Below are positions 1 to 9,812 of a DNA stretch of 64,000 nucleotides, piece by piece (position 1 is the stretch's first letter; each line of letters opens with the position of its first letter). This DNA comes from Astragalus membranaceus. Its lineage: Eukaryota; Streptophyta; Magnoliopsida; Fabales; Fabaceae. Both the position numbers and the translations under genes were made by a program. The notes under the pieces are model-generated. The model did no database searches. It was not told the origin of the DNA and saw only the letters and a list, made by a program, of their open reading frames with translations. The stretch spans positions 222,568,659-222,632,658 of the forward strand of contig CM076846.1 in assembly GCA_039519185.1 (NCBI GenBank). Reading direction: 5' to 3'.

Positions 1-100
1 CAGGTCCCTCGCTAATTCCCTCGCTAACGGTCATTAGCGACGGATTTTGGTCATTTTGCGAGGGAAATTTCCGTCGCTAATAACCAATTTTTTTGTAGTG
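1..100 (-). mobile_element. CACTA (En/Spm) transposon terminus
   Basis: Read on the minus strand, the sequence from position 100 begins CACTACAAAAAAATTGG, the standard start of a plant CACTA terminal inverted repeat. It is followed by repeated subterminal units of the type TTAGCGACGG / CGTCGCTAA, seen at least four times within 100 bp. CACTA elements carry such subterminal arrays as transposase binding sites. The rest of the element lies to the left of the window, so neither transposase nor the second end can be seen. The 3-bp target duplication expected at 101-103 would be ATT, but it cannot be verified. Confidence 0.8.
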
Positions 101-167
101 ATTAGGAGAAAAAAACACTTTGGAAATTATTTGGGCCAAAACTTGGCTACTGCATTACTGAAATATG

Positions 168-720
168 GTGAATTACATCTTACAAAAAGGTGGTGGTGTG
201 TTGAGAGGGATAAAGAGGTGATGGTGGTGAGAGGGAAAAGGAGGAGGCGGTGGTGGTGGTGAGAGGGAGAAATAGGTGGTGGTAGTGGTGGTGAGAGTGA
301 AAAGTAGGTGGTGGTGATGGTGGTGGTGAGAGGGAGAAAGAGGTGGTGGTGGTGGTGGTGAAAGGGAAAAGGAGGTGGTAGTGGTGGTGGTGAGAGGGAA
401 AAGGAGGTGGTAGTGGTGGTGGTGGTGGTAGTGATGGTGGTGAGACAAAGATGGAGGTGGTGATAAGAGTGAGGGAGAAGAGGGAGGGGAGGTGAAAGAA
501 TGGAAGTGGGGGTTGGGAAAAGAATGAGCCAAAAATATATGGTGGTGGTAGTGGTGGTGGTTAGAGAAAAGGTGGTGTGGTGGTGGTGAGTGGGAGGTGG
601 TGATGGTGGTGGTGATGGTGGTGGTGGTGGTGGTGAGAGGAAGAATGAAGTGGTGATGAGAGTGAGGGAGAAGAGGGGGGAGGTGAAAATGGAAGTGGGG
701 GGTGGGAAAAGAATGAGCCA
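168..720. repeat. (GGT)n / GGTGGT-rich purine tract with internal duplication
   Basis: This is about 550 bp dominated by GGT/GTG trinucleotides interrupted by GAGAGGGAAAAGG-like spacers. Two segments (about 466-540 and 660-727) are near copies of each other, each running from GTGAGGGAGAAGAGGG to GAATGAGCCAAAA, so the tract grew partly by duplication of a longer unit. Open frames across it encode only His/Ser/Pro or Gly/Val runs and are not genes. The G-rich strand has the composition of G-quadruplex or triplex-forming DNA. Confidence 0.85.
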
Positions 721-1036
721 AAACTATCTAGGGGCAGGCCACAAAGCCAAGGGGGTTGGGCTGTTTTGATAGCTCTAAGGTACAAAAATATCACCCTTTT
801 GATTATTGTAGAAAACAATACAAGCCTTAACAATTAGGCCCATTAATGGGGGAGTCTAGGGTTAATATAAACTCTTGCTATCTCCCTTGCCATCGCGCTT
901 TGCTCCACAATTACCCAACTGATAGTTGTAGTGAAGTGTTGGTGAACAAGCAGAGGAAGATCGTAGCCTCTTATTTCCGATTTCAAGAATTATCTTTATA
1001 ATAGGCTACACCAAGGTTATATAGGTGATCCTGAAC

Positions 1037-2645
1037 ATGTCTTCAACAAGTAAGTATATCTATTTGAAATTATGATTATACCGGAATTAATAATTTAGTT
1101 TCCATTCTTCTGGATAATTTTTGTTTGTTAACTTACAAGAATTTTGATTGTTTTGTGTGTTGTTTTTTTTGTGTGTTAGGTTTTTTATGTTTTCATTAAA
1201 TCTGATTTTTCAAACTGGGTTTCGCAAAAAATTAAAAGCCTACACCACGGGGTTATTATAGATCAAGTTTATATGAAATTGATGAAACAAATCTCGTGAA
1301 TTTTCATTGACTATAGAAGGAAAAAGCTGGTGAACACAACATGGTTAGGGGTTTTTTTGGTCTAATTTGGTCAACAAATCAAAGGTTTTGATCATTAAAA
1401 CTAGAGGTTTTTATGATAGAAATCAATCAAATTCGGAATAAAACCTATCGAGAATCAATGATCGTCAAAATCGCGTTAAAATTTGAAAAACACAAGTTTA
1501 GTTTTTGTTGGATGCTCTTGATAAAGGACAAAACGAACGGTACCTACATGTAATACCCACTTTCAAAGTCGGACACACAAGTCGATTCTTGGTACTTATT
1601 TTGAGTAGCACTCTATTTTTTCATCTTGATTTCTCTATCTGGTTTTTAGAATTCTATCTCGCGTTAAATATTTTTTATGTAATACCCATCGATTTAATCA
1701 TATTTAATTAAAATTTATAAACAAATTATTTGATAATAAAATATTTAAATTGTTATTTCTTAATTTACTTTGACGTAGGATTAACATTATTCTCTTTTTG
1801 ATTCTTTCTTCCTCGTAGACACAACACAATTTTGCAACCTGCAGCCTCCAAATCCAATGGTATGCACTTCCTTCACTCAAATCTTCTTTTCAATTATTGT
1901 TTGATTTTGTGGTGAATTCATTGGATTGAACTAAATTGAATAATTTTCTACATAATTTGATTCCCCTCCGTTCATGATGAAGAGTTCCAGAGTGGATATG
2001 TTTGAAGGATTTCTCAAGACAGTAAGAGATACCATGTCACAAGATCAGAAGGAAGAGTATGATGAATTTTTGGATACATTGAAGGATTTCAAGGAACGAA
2101 GAATTAGTGAAAGTAGTTTCATAACAAAAGTGAAGGAGCTGTTAAAAGGGCATGATAATTTACTTTTGGGATTCAACACCTTCTTGCCAAAGCGATATCA
2201 AGAAATCCCACTTGCATTGGATGGCCAACAAAAACCTCATCCACATAAGAAGGAATTGGCGGATGCTAAAAATTTTGTGGCTAAAAATTAGGTGGTATTT
2301 CAAATTCTCTAAATTTAGTCTTACTAAAATACCTCACAAATTCCATTCATTTTGAAAATTCACCACATTTATGATCCAAACAAGTTAATTTGGTTTGAAG
2401 CATTTGAATTACCCTCTTAAATTACATTACCCTACAAAATTGCTTCATCCAAACACACTCTAAGGCTCGTTTTGAAGGCAATGGAGATTTCTGTAAGTCC
2501 TGGTTTGAAATATTGGATATGTACACGTATAAAGTCAAAGTCTAGAATCGAGACTTTCCAGATGTTTGCTGCACTTCTCAAGGACCATGCAGCAGATCTT
2601 CTTGAAGAGTTTGTTGACTTTTTTCCTTATGAGTATACTTCATGA
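1037..2645 (+). pseudogene. SIN3-like paired amphipathic helix (PAH) protein gene, truncated or decayed
   Basis: Three exons can be proposed: 1037-1049 (ATG, donor GTAAGTAT), 1819-1859 (acceptor GTAG, donor GTATGC) and 1983-2291. These join in frame, giving an N-terminus that starts MSST. Exon 3 carries a clear PAH domain: helix A-like MFEGFLKTV, then DEFLDTLKDFKERRI, then GHDNLLLGFNTFLPK, the signature of SIN3 co-repressor PAH repeats, which bind transcription-factor helices. The frame stops at TAG 2289-2291 where SIN3 would continue. A second PAH piece follows at 2562-2645 (FAALLKDHAADLLEEFVDFF) after a splice-like TTCCAG, and ends in TGA. A full SIN3 has over 1000 residues with several PAH domains and a histone deacetylase-interacting region, so this is either a short SIN3-like paralogue or a fragment. 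The PAH identity is secure. The exon structure is inferred. Confidence 0.65.
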
Positions 2646-2810
2646 GGAGTTTGCTTTTCTTGTTTTAGTTTTATATTCAAATTGATTGGGAACAAATTTC
2701 TGAATTATCAATCTATCATAGATACATATTAGACAATATTTCTAATAGGATTTGTTTTACTTCAATGGCCTATGACTTTTTTTTTATTTCTTTATGGAAT
2801 CGCAATAAAT

Positions 2811-3392
2811 AGGGGTGAGAATAGGCTGGGCCGAGTTGGGCTTTGAAAGATCTGAGCCTGACTTGTGTTGAAAGTGCTAGACCTGAGTCTGACCTGTAGC
2901 CTGTCGTAGGCCCAACTTTTAAGTCTGGTCTGGCCTTTTCGAAAGCCTAATAAGACCTGAAAGCCTATTTAAAAGCCTATTTCACTTTTTTTTTACAAAA
3001 ATCTACAATCTTTGAGTTATGCATGCTTTTGTAAATAGACTAAGAATCTAATAGGTTAGTGAGATTAAGTTCTATATTACATGACAACCATTTTAAATTC
3101 TACTTTATAATAATTTTAAATGTCAAAAATTGATGTAGGTCAATATATTTAAATTAACATAAAATATTAGCAAATTTATGATTGAACATAAAATACAAAA
3201 TTTAATATAATAATAAGAATAGAAATAAAAAAATTACTTATTTTTACATAAATATGCGAGTCTGATAGGCTATAAAAAAACTTTTTCAATGGTATGTGGC
3301 CTAGTCTAGCTTTTTAGATAAATAGGTTTTTAAAAAACCCTAAGCCTTTTCCTATTTAAAAAAACTTGGTCTGACCTGAGCCTAACTTGGTC
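2811..3392. mobile_element. hAT-like/MITE-type element, right end lost
   Basis: The region begins GGGGTGAGAATAGGC and contains many short variants of GGCCTGACCTGAGCCT and AAGCCTATTTAAAAGCC, with an AT-rich core and GCCT/AGGC-rich sides in inverted arrangement (2811-2960 against 3290-3390). This is the look of a non-autonomous plant DNA transposon. No coding capacity is visible. The right end expected to mirror the start is missing: the homology stops where the CT-rich LTR fragment starts near 3393. Superfamily assignment is an inference. Confidence 0.45.
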
Positions 3393-3892
3393 TCCCCTTT
3401 CCCTTCTCTCTCTCTCTCTCTCTCTCGCCTTCTCTTTATTCTCTCTCACATTTTCTGTTTCAGAAAACCTTTGAATATCAGAATGATGATGAGGTGGTAC
3501 TGTTTTTATGAGCTGACGGAGTGTTGGAAAGTAAAAGGACTAAAATGCCCTTATGCACAATTTCCTCCACTCAATCCTTCCTCTAAACTCTCCTTTCTTT
3601 CTCCACTCTCTTTTCTTTAAAATTTCAGAATTCAATGTGAGTGAGAGTGAATGAGATAATTATTCTCAGCTGAAGGGGAATTTTAGTAAGGGTGCAATTA
3701 CCATTTTGCCCTTATTGCTAATTCTCACTTAATCCATTTTAATCCATCAAGCACTCATCCATTCATATGATTTAGCAATTTAATATTGCTTTCGCGACAT
3801 AGCCATATCCGAGACTCGATTTATCCTTTAATCGAATAACAAATCGTGAGTTAATTTCGTAAACCGAAATTAACGAAACTAGGGATGTTACA
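3393..3892 (-). repeat. truncated LTR, minus strand (pairs with 13117-13600)
   Basis: About 500 bp matching 13117-13600 nearly throughout, from a CT-rich run to GAAACTAGGGATGTTACA at 3875-3892. On the minus strand the LTR begins TGTAACATCCC, the start shared by several LTRs in this window. Immediately outside (3893-3935), read on the minus strand, is GAGGACAAAATCTTTCAAG followed by TTGGGGTGATTG. That resembles the pol-end and polypurine junction of Ty3/gypsy chromoviruses, so this is a 3' LTR. It stops abruptly at about 3393, where only the first 500 bp of LTR remain. Confidence 0.65.
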
Positions 3893-5455
3893 ATCACCCC
3901 AACTTGAAAGATTTTGTCCTCAAAGTCGTTTATAACTCATACACCCTGTTGACACAACTTCATCCGATAATCAACTACTCCGACCTTTTGATGGTAGACA
4001 CTAGTTGTTATGGACCAATGGTATACCTACAATCTGTTGAGAACACAAACTTATAGCTTAGGGTAACTATACATCCTTCACTATCAAAGTTTGGAACTCA
4101 GAAGGTTCAGGTTTAGCCGTAGCTTGAATTGGGAGGAAATGATGTCTATGAGAGGATTACTTTGAAATCAAACAATGCGGTATCCGGAAGAACAATTTTC
4201 TTCTCTTCCCGAGTTATGCTTACATAAGCGCTTGACTCATTTTACTAAAATTTTTGACTGAAGTAAACAGAGTTATTTTATAAAATAGGTTGACTCTCAG
4301 TCCAAATGAATGTAGAAAACGATTTTTCTTGCAACTCGACCAAGAAAACTCTAAAATTGTGGTGAAATGTCCTCTCATTGCATTATTTCCAAAAACTGGA
4401 AGATACTATCGTTCCATTTGGATAAAAATTCTTTTCAATGGGGTTTTCAAATAAGGATACTTTGAAAAATACGATTATCCAAAAAAACGTTAATTCACCC
4501 CAACTTATAAATGACCTTACTCAATGCACGACGTTTCAACAAAGCGGTAATCTCATTCTCTGATTTTAAAAATTTATAATATCAAAAGTGAGAATAAAAG
4601 TATTACTTGGTTGAAATCAACCATTTGCGTGATGAAAATCTCACAAACTTTCATTATCGTGCTTGAGTTTGACTCTAATAAGATAAAAATAATTGGGTTC
4701 GTTTGAGGAAGGAATCGGGAAAGACAATGAGCCGAAAGGAAGGCGGATATTTGATTTTAAAATAGAGACAGAGTCAGGTGTTCAGATCGGGCCTTAGGGC
4801 GCATGACTCGGGCTCCTAATTCTGTACCTGTGCCGAAAACGTTGTTTTTCTTACACCGCTATTCTATTCAATCCAATTCATTTCCTTTCAATCCCTTTCT
4901 CAATTTAGTCCAAAATAAAATTTCAAGGTTCACACAAGGATTTGTATTTCGTGATGAAAAACAGGCATGAATCAAATGTCTCGAGAGACTACACAAAATG
5001 GTATAGGATTCGCTATCAAGGACTCGTGTGTTGTACACTCACCGTCCAATCATTTAGTCTCAGGCCGACATATGTATCAGGCCGACATATGGTTCATCCT
5101 CAGACATTCTTCCATCAAACTGATGTAGTGGGTAAAAGAAAAAATGTACTACATGTATCCAACTCATCGGATTCCTTAGAAACAGCCTTGTGTGCTGGAC
5201 TATAATTAGACAACTCTGAATTCAGCACATACTTGCTTCATTGACATCTAACCAATAGATTATCAGAAAGGGGAAAATAATCTTGATCCATCCGGTGGAT
5301 TCAAGTCATAGCAACTTACTGTTAACCCTAACGAATTCAAGATTAACGATTGGAGTTTTACCTCAGTAGCGGAAGCTTGAACACTATAATTGCCGAAAGA
5401 TAATTGCCCTAACATGGCTTGATACCTCTCCTACTAGCAATTATATTCACATGTT
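3893..5455 (-). mobile_element. interior of decayed Ty3/gypsy-like LTR element, left half
   Basis: Host sequence of the 5456 copia insertion. It has short runs similar to other TGTAAC-type LTRs of the window, for example sequence around 4770-4850 resembling 16080-16150. No open protease, reverse transcriptase or integrase motif was found on the minus strand. The expected order, 3' end of pol next to the 3' LTR, fits the 3893 junction, but any coding sequence is degraded or deleted. It continues at 11669 after the copia element. Confidence 0.45.
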
Positions 5456-7307
5456 TGTTGAACCAAGGGTAAACACTCCTTTATTTTGTATGATAACAAA
5501 TTACATCATATCTACTAATGTTTCAAGTTGAGCAAAGTGCAGGACTTATTTTAAAAGGAAGAAGACTCAAAAAGGAGAAGCTTGAAGAAGAAGCATCATA
5601 AGAAGTTCAAAACCCTATTTTGTGTCTAAGCCTTTTCTTAGGACTCTTTGTAAAGGTCCTATCACCTAAAGTGTGTGACACTTTAGATATTGAGAGAGAT
5701 GATCTTTTCTAATCATACATGATGCATAAAAATAGTTTTGAAAAAATATTTCACAAAACTGCATGCATGCATAAGGTGGCAAGTTGAAAAAAATATTTTT
5801 AGGAAAGCTTGGAATCGATTTCCAACCCATTTCATAGGACTTGAAATCGATTCTCAGGACCTCCTATATGGCCTGAAAATCGATTCCTTCATGTTTCCAA
5901 AGGGCCATGAATCGATTCCCATGCCTTCCAAAAAGAAAAGAAAAGAATCGATTCCCTATTATTTTAACTAGCTTAAAAATCGATTCCTCCTATTTCTTAT
6001 GAACTAAGAATCGATTCCCCATGCTTCTAAATGAACCAAGAATCGATTCTCAGGACAACCATATGGCCTGAAAATCGATTCACTCCTTTCTTCATAAACA
6101 ATGAATCGATTCCCTCTTTTTCCAAAACATCAATGAATCGATTCCTTCTTATTTCAACTAAACTATGAATCGATTCCTTTTATTTTTAAAGGCAATGAAT
6201 CGATTCCTTCACATTTTAACTTGATCAATGAATCGATTCTTCACCTATATTAAACGCTTTTCAAAAAATTTCAACGGTGCCTAAGCCTATAAATACCCGG
6301 TTGAGCTTCACTTTCATTCCAACACCGATTCTCACATTTTCTTCTCTACTCTCTCATATTCGAATCTCTATAGATCTATTGCTCTTCATTGTTTTATTTT
6401 TATAAGCTTTTGATTTTAAAATTGTTATATCTTTTTTCAAAAGCTGTTTATAGATCTAGATCTGAGATCCTGTGCTCCAACTGTTTTGAATCTTGTTTTT
6501 CAAAAAGCTTTGTTTTTAAATCATATCTATATTTTTAAAAGCTTTCAAGCAACCTCAACTTCTAATGTTATATCAATTTTGAAGTGGTTGCAAAAGCAAG
6601 ATCATCCCTCATCTTATAGAGCATCCATAATATCCTAAGATCACTCATCTCTCTCAGTTTCTAAATTGACACATTCTCTGAAGTGATTGGATCATAGAAC
6701 TCTATTGTGTAATTTATTTTATTTCAAGGTGTTTTTGAAATCCTGGGCTTTGTACTTGGGTCTCTCAATCAGGTGATTGAGTAGGTGTTTTTGAAATCCT
6801 GGGCTTTGTACTTGGGTCTCTCAATCAGGTGATTGAGTTGGTGTTTTTGAAATCCTGGGCTGTGTACTTGGGTCTCTCAATAGGGTTATTGAGTTGGTTT
6901 AGAAATCCTTAGCAAGAGTGCTTAGGTTCTCAATTCAGGGGAATTGAGATTCACTTATATTGGGGTCGACTGTTTGTATCAAACTCTCTTCAATATAGTG
7001 GTTACTAAGTCCAAGGGTTGAAAAGCCTAAGGCCGAGGACGTAGGGGTTTTATCCCGAACCTCGCTAAATTGCTGTGTCTCTCTCTCTTCCCTATCTCTT
7101 TATATTTTGCACTTTATTTGCTTATAATATTGATCTGTCCATCATCTCATTCTACTCCTTCTATATTGGTCAAATATTATTATTCCGCATTTAATCCAAA
7201 CCAATATCGAAAAAGTTTTTTTTTTTAATTGAAAAAGAATCCATTAATCACCTATAACCTTATTCACCCCCCTCTAAGGTTACTTTTATAGACTCTCAAG
7301 TCTAACA
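5456..7307 (+). repeat. 5' LTR of Sirevirus-like element (1852 bp)
   Basis: Contains, in order: an ATCGAT array (5810-6240), a TATA box at 6288-6295 (TATAAATA), CT-rich leader sequence, and three tandem copies of a unit of about 57 bp starting GTGTTTTTGAAATCC (about 6728-6900). It ends in GACTCTCAAGTCTAACA. Promoter and terminator functions are expected here by analogy to other LTRs. The TATA position implies transcription start near 6320. Confidence 0.9.
5810..6241 (+). promoter_or_regulatory. 14-copy ATCGAT array in LTR U3
   Basis: Fourteen copies of an (A/G)AATCGATT(C/T)-like palindromic core lie at intervals of about 28-36 bp, most often near 32. The spacers differ from copy to copy while the core is retained. 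The array ends about 50 bp before TATAAATA at 6288. The same array is present in the 3' LTR (about 10171-10602). Position and spacing suggest an upstream enhancer-like binding-site array. No factor is identified. Confidence 0.7.
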
Positions 7308-7386
7308 AGTGGTATCAGTAGCTAGTAAATTGCTTTAGAGCTTTACATCTCGCAATTTAAATTAATCCTGTTATATATCTGTGATT

Positions 7387-9123
7387 ATGGGTTCATTCAT
7401 GAAAGAAGGAATGTCTTCTAATAGGCCTCCTCTATTTGATGGTACTAACTACGATTACTGGAGTAGTCGTATGAAATGTCATGTGCAGGCAATTGACTTC
7501 ACTCTATGGAGAATCATAGTGGATGGTCCTCTAATCCCGATGAAGATCAAGATCACAAAACCAGGTAATACTGATGGTGACACTTCAAAGATTCAAGCCA
7601 CCGGCAAAGCTGAAGAAGTACCGGTAGAAGACATCTACACCATCGATCTAAGTGAATTAAGAAAATCTGAGCTTGACAAGATATCCCTAAATGCAAAGGC
7701 CATGAATATCCTTCATCTATCACTCTGTGAAGAAGAATATGGTAGAGTAAAAGGGTGTCAAAGTGCAAAGGAAATCTGGGACTGCCTTCAAGCCACTCAT
7801 GTCGGGACAAGCCAGGTAAAAGATACTAAAATTAGAATTCTCACCTCTGAATATGAAAGTTTTAAAATGAAAGAAGGTGAGTCTGTCGCAGCAATGCATC
7901 AGAGATTAAATTTAATTGTAAACAACTTGAGGGCCTTAGGAAAGAAATACACCAACAAGGATTTGAATGGAAAGATCCTTGAATCCTTAACTGGTGAATT
8001 CTTCCCTAAGACTTGTGCTATAACCGAAGCCAAAGACATTGGCACTTTACCTCAAGAAGACCTTATTGGATCATTGCTAGCCTTTGAGGTAGTATTGGCT
8101 ACTAAAAAGAATCAAGAAAAGGAAGTGGTAAAATCTCTTGCCCTTGCTGCTAAAACTCCTAAAGTAGCAAGGAAACAAAGTAAGTCTGGTGAAGAATCTG
8201 ATGATGAAGACATGGCTGAATTATTTGAAGAATTCATGAAATTCAACAAACTTGAAAAGAGAAATAACTCAAAGAAATCCAAGAAAGCTAAGAAGGCTAC
8301 ATGGAACAACTATTCTGACAGTGAAGAAGAGGAAGTTGCAAATGCCATCTGTCTCACGGCATGTGAAACACCTAAGGCTACTATATGGGATTGTCTTGGC
8401 TCTGATAGTGACACATACGAAGAAGAGCAAATTGCAAATGGTGTTTGTCATATGGCAAATGACTCATCTAAGGTAAGCCTTAACTCTTCTAGTCTTTCTG
8501 ATTCTTCTATACATGATGATCTATCTGATGGTGCGTATAGTAGTCACGATTTAAGTGAGGCTTTTGATGCTCTCTATTTTGAACATGAAACTCTTCTGTT
8601 AAAATCTAAGAAATTGGCAAAGAGTAACAAAAGCATGCTCACTCAAATTGAGACACTTGAAAATGAAGTAGATAGATTAAAGAATGAACTACATAAATCT
8701 GTCAACCTTGAGTTTTGTGAGCTTAAACAAAATTTTGAAAAAGCCAAGGTTGAAAATGAATTTTTGAAAGAATCTTTGAAAAAGTTTGAGGTTGGTGAAA
8801 AGACCTTGACCAAGCTACTTCACTCCCAACATGAATATGTTGATAGGAGAGGTATTGGGTACCAAGGTAATTCCACCACCTCCAGCTCAAACAAAAATAT
8901 CACCTTTGTAGCTTCTACCTCTAATCATAAACCTACTATCTTCAAATGCACATATTGCCAAAAGGGAAACCATAGCTCTTCTTCATGCCCTATCCGTAAA
9001 ATATGTGAGCTTGGAACCCTTGTACCTGTTTGGAAGAAACCAAGGTGGATTGTGAAAGCAACCCCCTTGATGACTAACCCCAAAGGACCCAAAGAGAATT
9101 GGGTACCAAAATTTTCTACTTGA
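7387..9123 (+). CDS. gag: Gag polyprotein of Sirevirus-like element
   Basis: An open frame of 578 codons from the ATG at 7387 (two codons inside the longer open frame). The N-terminus (RPPLFDGTNYDYWSSRMK) is the DUF4219/UBN2-type Gag start common to plant copia elements. The UBN2 domain follows at about residues 90-250 (for example QRLNLIVNNLRALG). An acidic, Lys-rich central part has several DSEEEE clusters. A predicted coiled coil lies at about residues 400-490 (LTQIETLENEVDRLKNEL). A zinc knuckle CTYCQKGNHSSSSC fits CX2CX4HX4C (8947-8988). Gag would form the cytoplasmic virus-like particle and bind element RNA. The stop at 9121-9123 comes where protease would begin. The open frame fits a recent insertion. 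Confidence 0.9.
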   Translation: MGSFMKEGMSSNRPPLFDGTNYDYWSSRMKCHVQAIDFTLWRIIVDGPLIPMKIKITKPGNTDGDTSKIQATGKAEEVPVEDIYTIDLSELRKSELDKISLNAKAMNILHLSLCEEEYGRVKGCQSAKEIWDCLQATHVGTSQVKDTKIRILTSEYESFKMKEGESVAAMHQRLNLIVNNLRALGKKYTNKDLNGKILESLTGEFFPKTCAITEAKDIGTLPQEDLIGSLLAFEVVLATKKNQEKEVVKSLALAAKTPKVARKQSKSGEESDDEDMAELFEEFMKFNKLEKRNNSKKSKKAKKATWNNYSDSEEEEVANAICLTACETPKATIWDCLGSDSDTYEEEQIANGVCHMANDSSKVSLNSSSLSDSSIHDDLSDGAYSSHDLSEAFDALYFEHETLLLKSKKLAKSNKSMLTQIETLENEVDRLKNELHKSVNLEFCELKQNFEKAKVENEFLKESLKKFEVGEKTLTKLLHSQHEYVDRRGIGYQGNSTTSSSNKNITFVASTSNHKPTIFKCTYCQKGNHSSSSCPIRKICELGTLVPVWKKPRWIVKATPLMTNPKGPKENWVPKFST

Positions 9124-9812
9124 TCTTAGTGCAGGTATGCTACAAGGTATGGGGGACAGATCAATACCTTGTTAGTAGAGACTCAAAGTTCATGACTGGA
9201 GACGCAAAAAGATTCTTAATACTCAGAAACAGCAGTCATGAGACCAGTAATATCAACAATAGAGGAAGAATCACCGGTGAAGGTTAGAGTGGAAAAGTTC
9301 TATTCACCTTAAGTATAATTTATCACTTTTGTGAAAATAAATTTTCTTTGTGTGCATCAAAGTTTTTCTTCTCTCTATTATGCTGGATTTTGTGATGCAA
9401 CATATTTTTTGTTAAAAATGATACCTATATTGTTGAACCAAGGATGATTATCTTGGGTATCATATTTTTAAAACCATGATGATCCACCCTCTTTTTACTA
9501 AAGCCTTGCATTCTAAAATTATTAAGGGGGATCACCAAGTAAGGGGGAGCATAGCATGAACTACTGTTTTTGATATATCATATGCTATGCAAATGCTGCT
9601 TATTTATTATGCAAGTTTATGTTGTATGTATTCACCCCCTCTCCTTTTTGATGAAAACAAAGGGGGAGAAAATATGCAAGTTACTATTATATGTGGGGAG
9701 AAAATAGGAGAAAATATATGCTTATGCTTAGGGGGAGCTTTTTTAAAAAGAATTTTCATTATTATCAAACCCTATGCATAATGTAATTTGTTATCATCAA
9801 AAAGGGGGAGTT
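9124..9812 (+). other. 3' internal region with repeated polypurine tracts
   Basis: Non-coding sequence between gag and the 3' LTR. It contains repeated AAGGGGGAG boxes separated by 60-120 bp, the last one directly preceding the LTR at 9813. The terminal tract would prime plus-strand DNA synthesis. Supernumerary copies are typical of sireviruses. Confidence 0.75.

Noticed and set aside
173..833. His/Pro/Ser-rich minus-strand proteins at the left end
   Set aside because: Produced by the (GGT)n tract. No start context, no domain.
5738..5971. 77-aa frame present twice (also at 10095-10328)
   Set aside because: Lies in the LTR ATCGAT array and is duplicated only because the LTR is.
7553..7810. 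Minus-strand and alternate-frame ORFs within the Sirevirus gag
   Set aside because: Shadows of the gag frame without domains.
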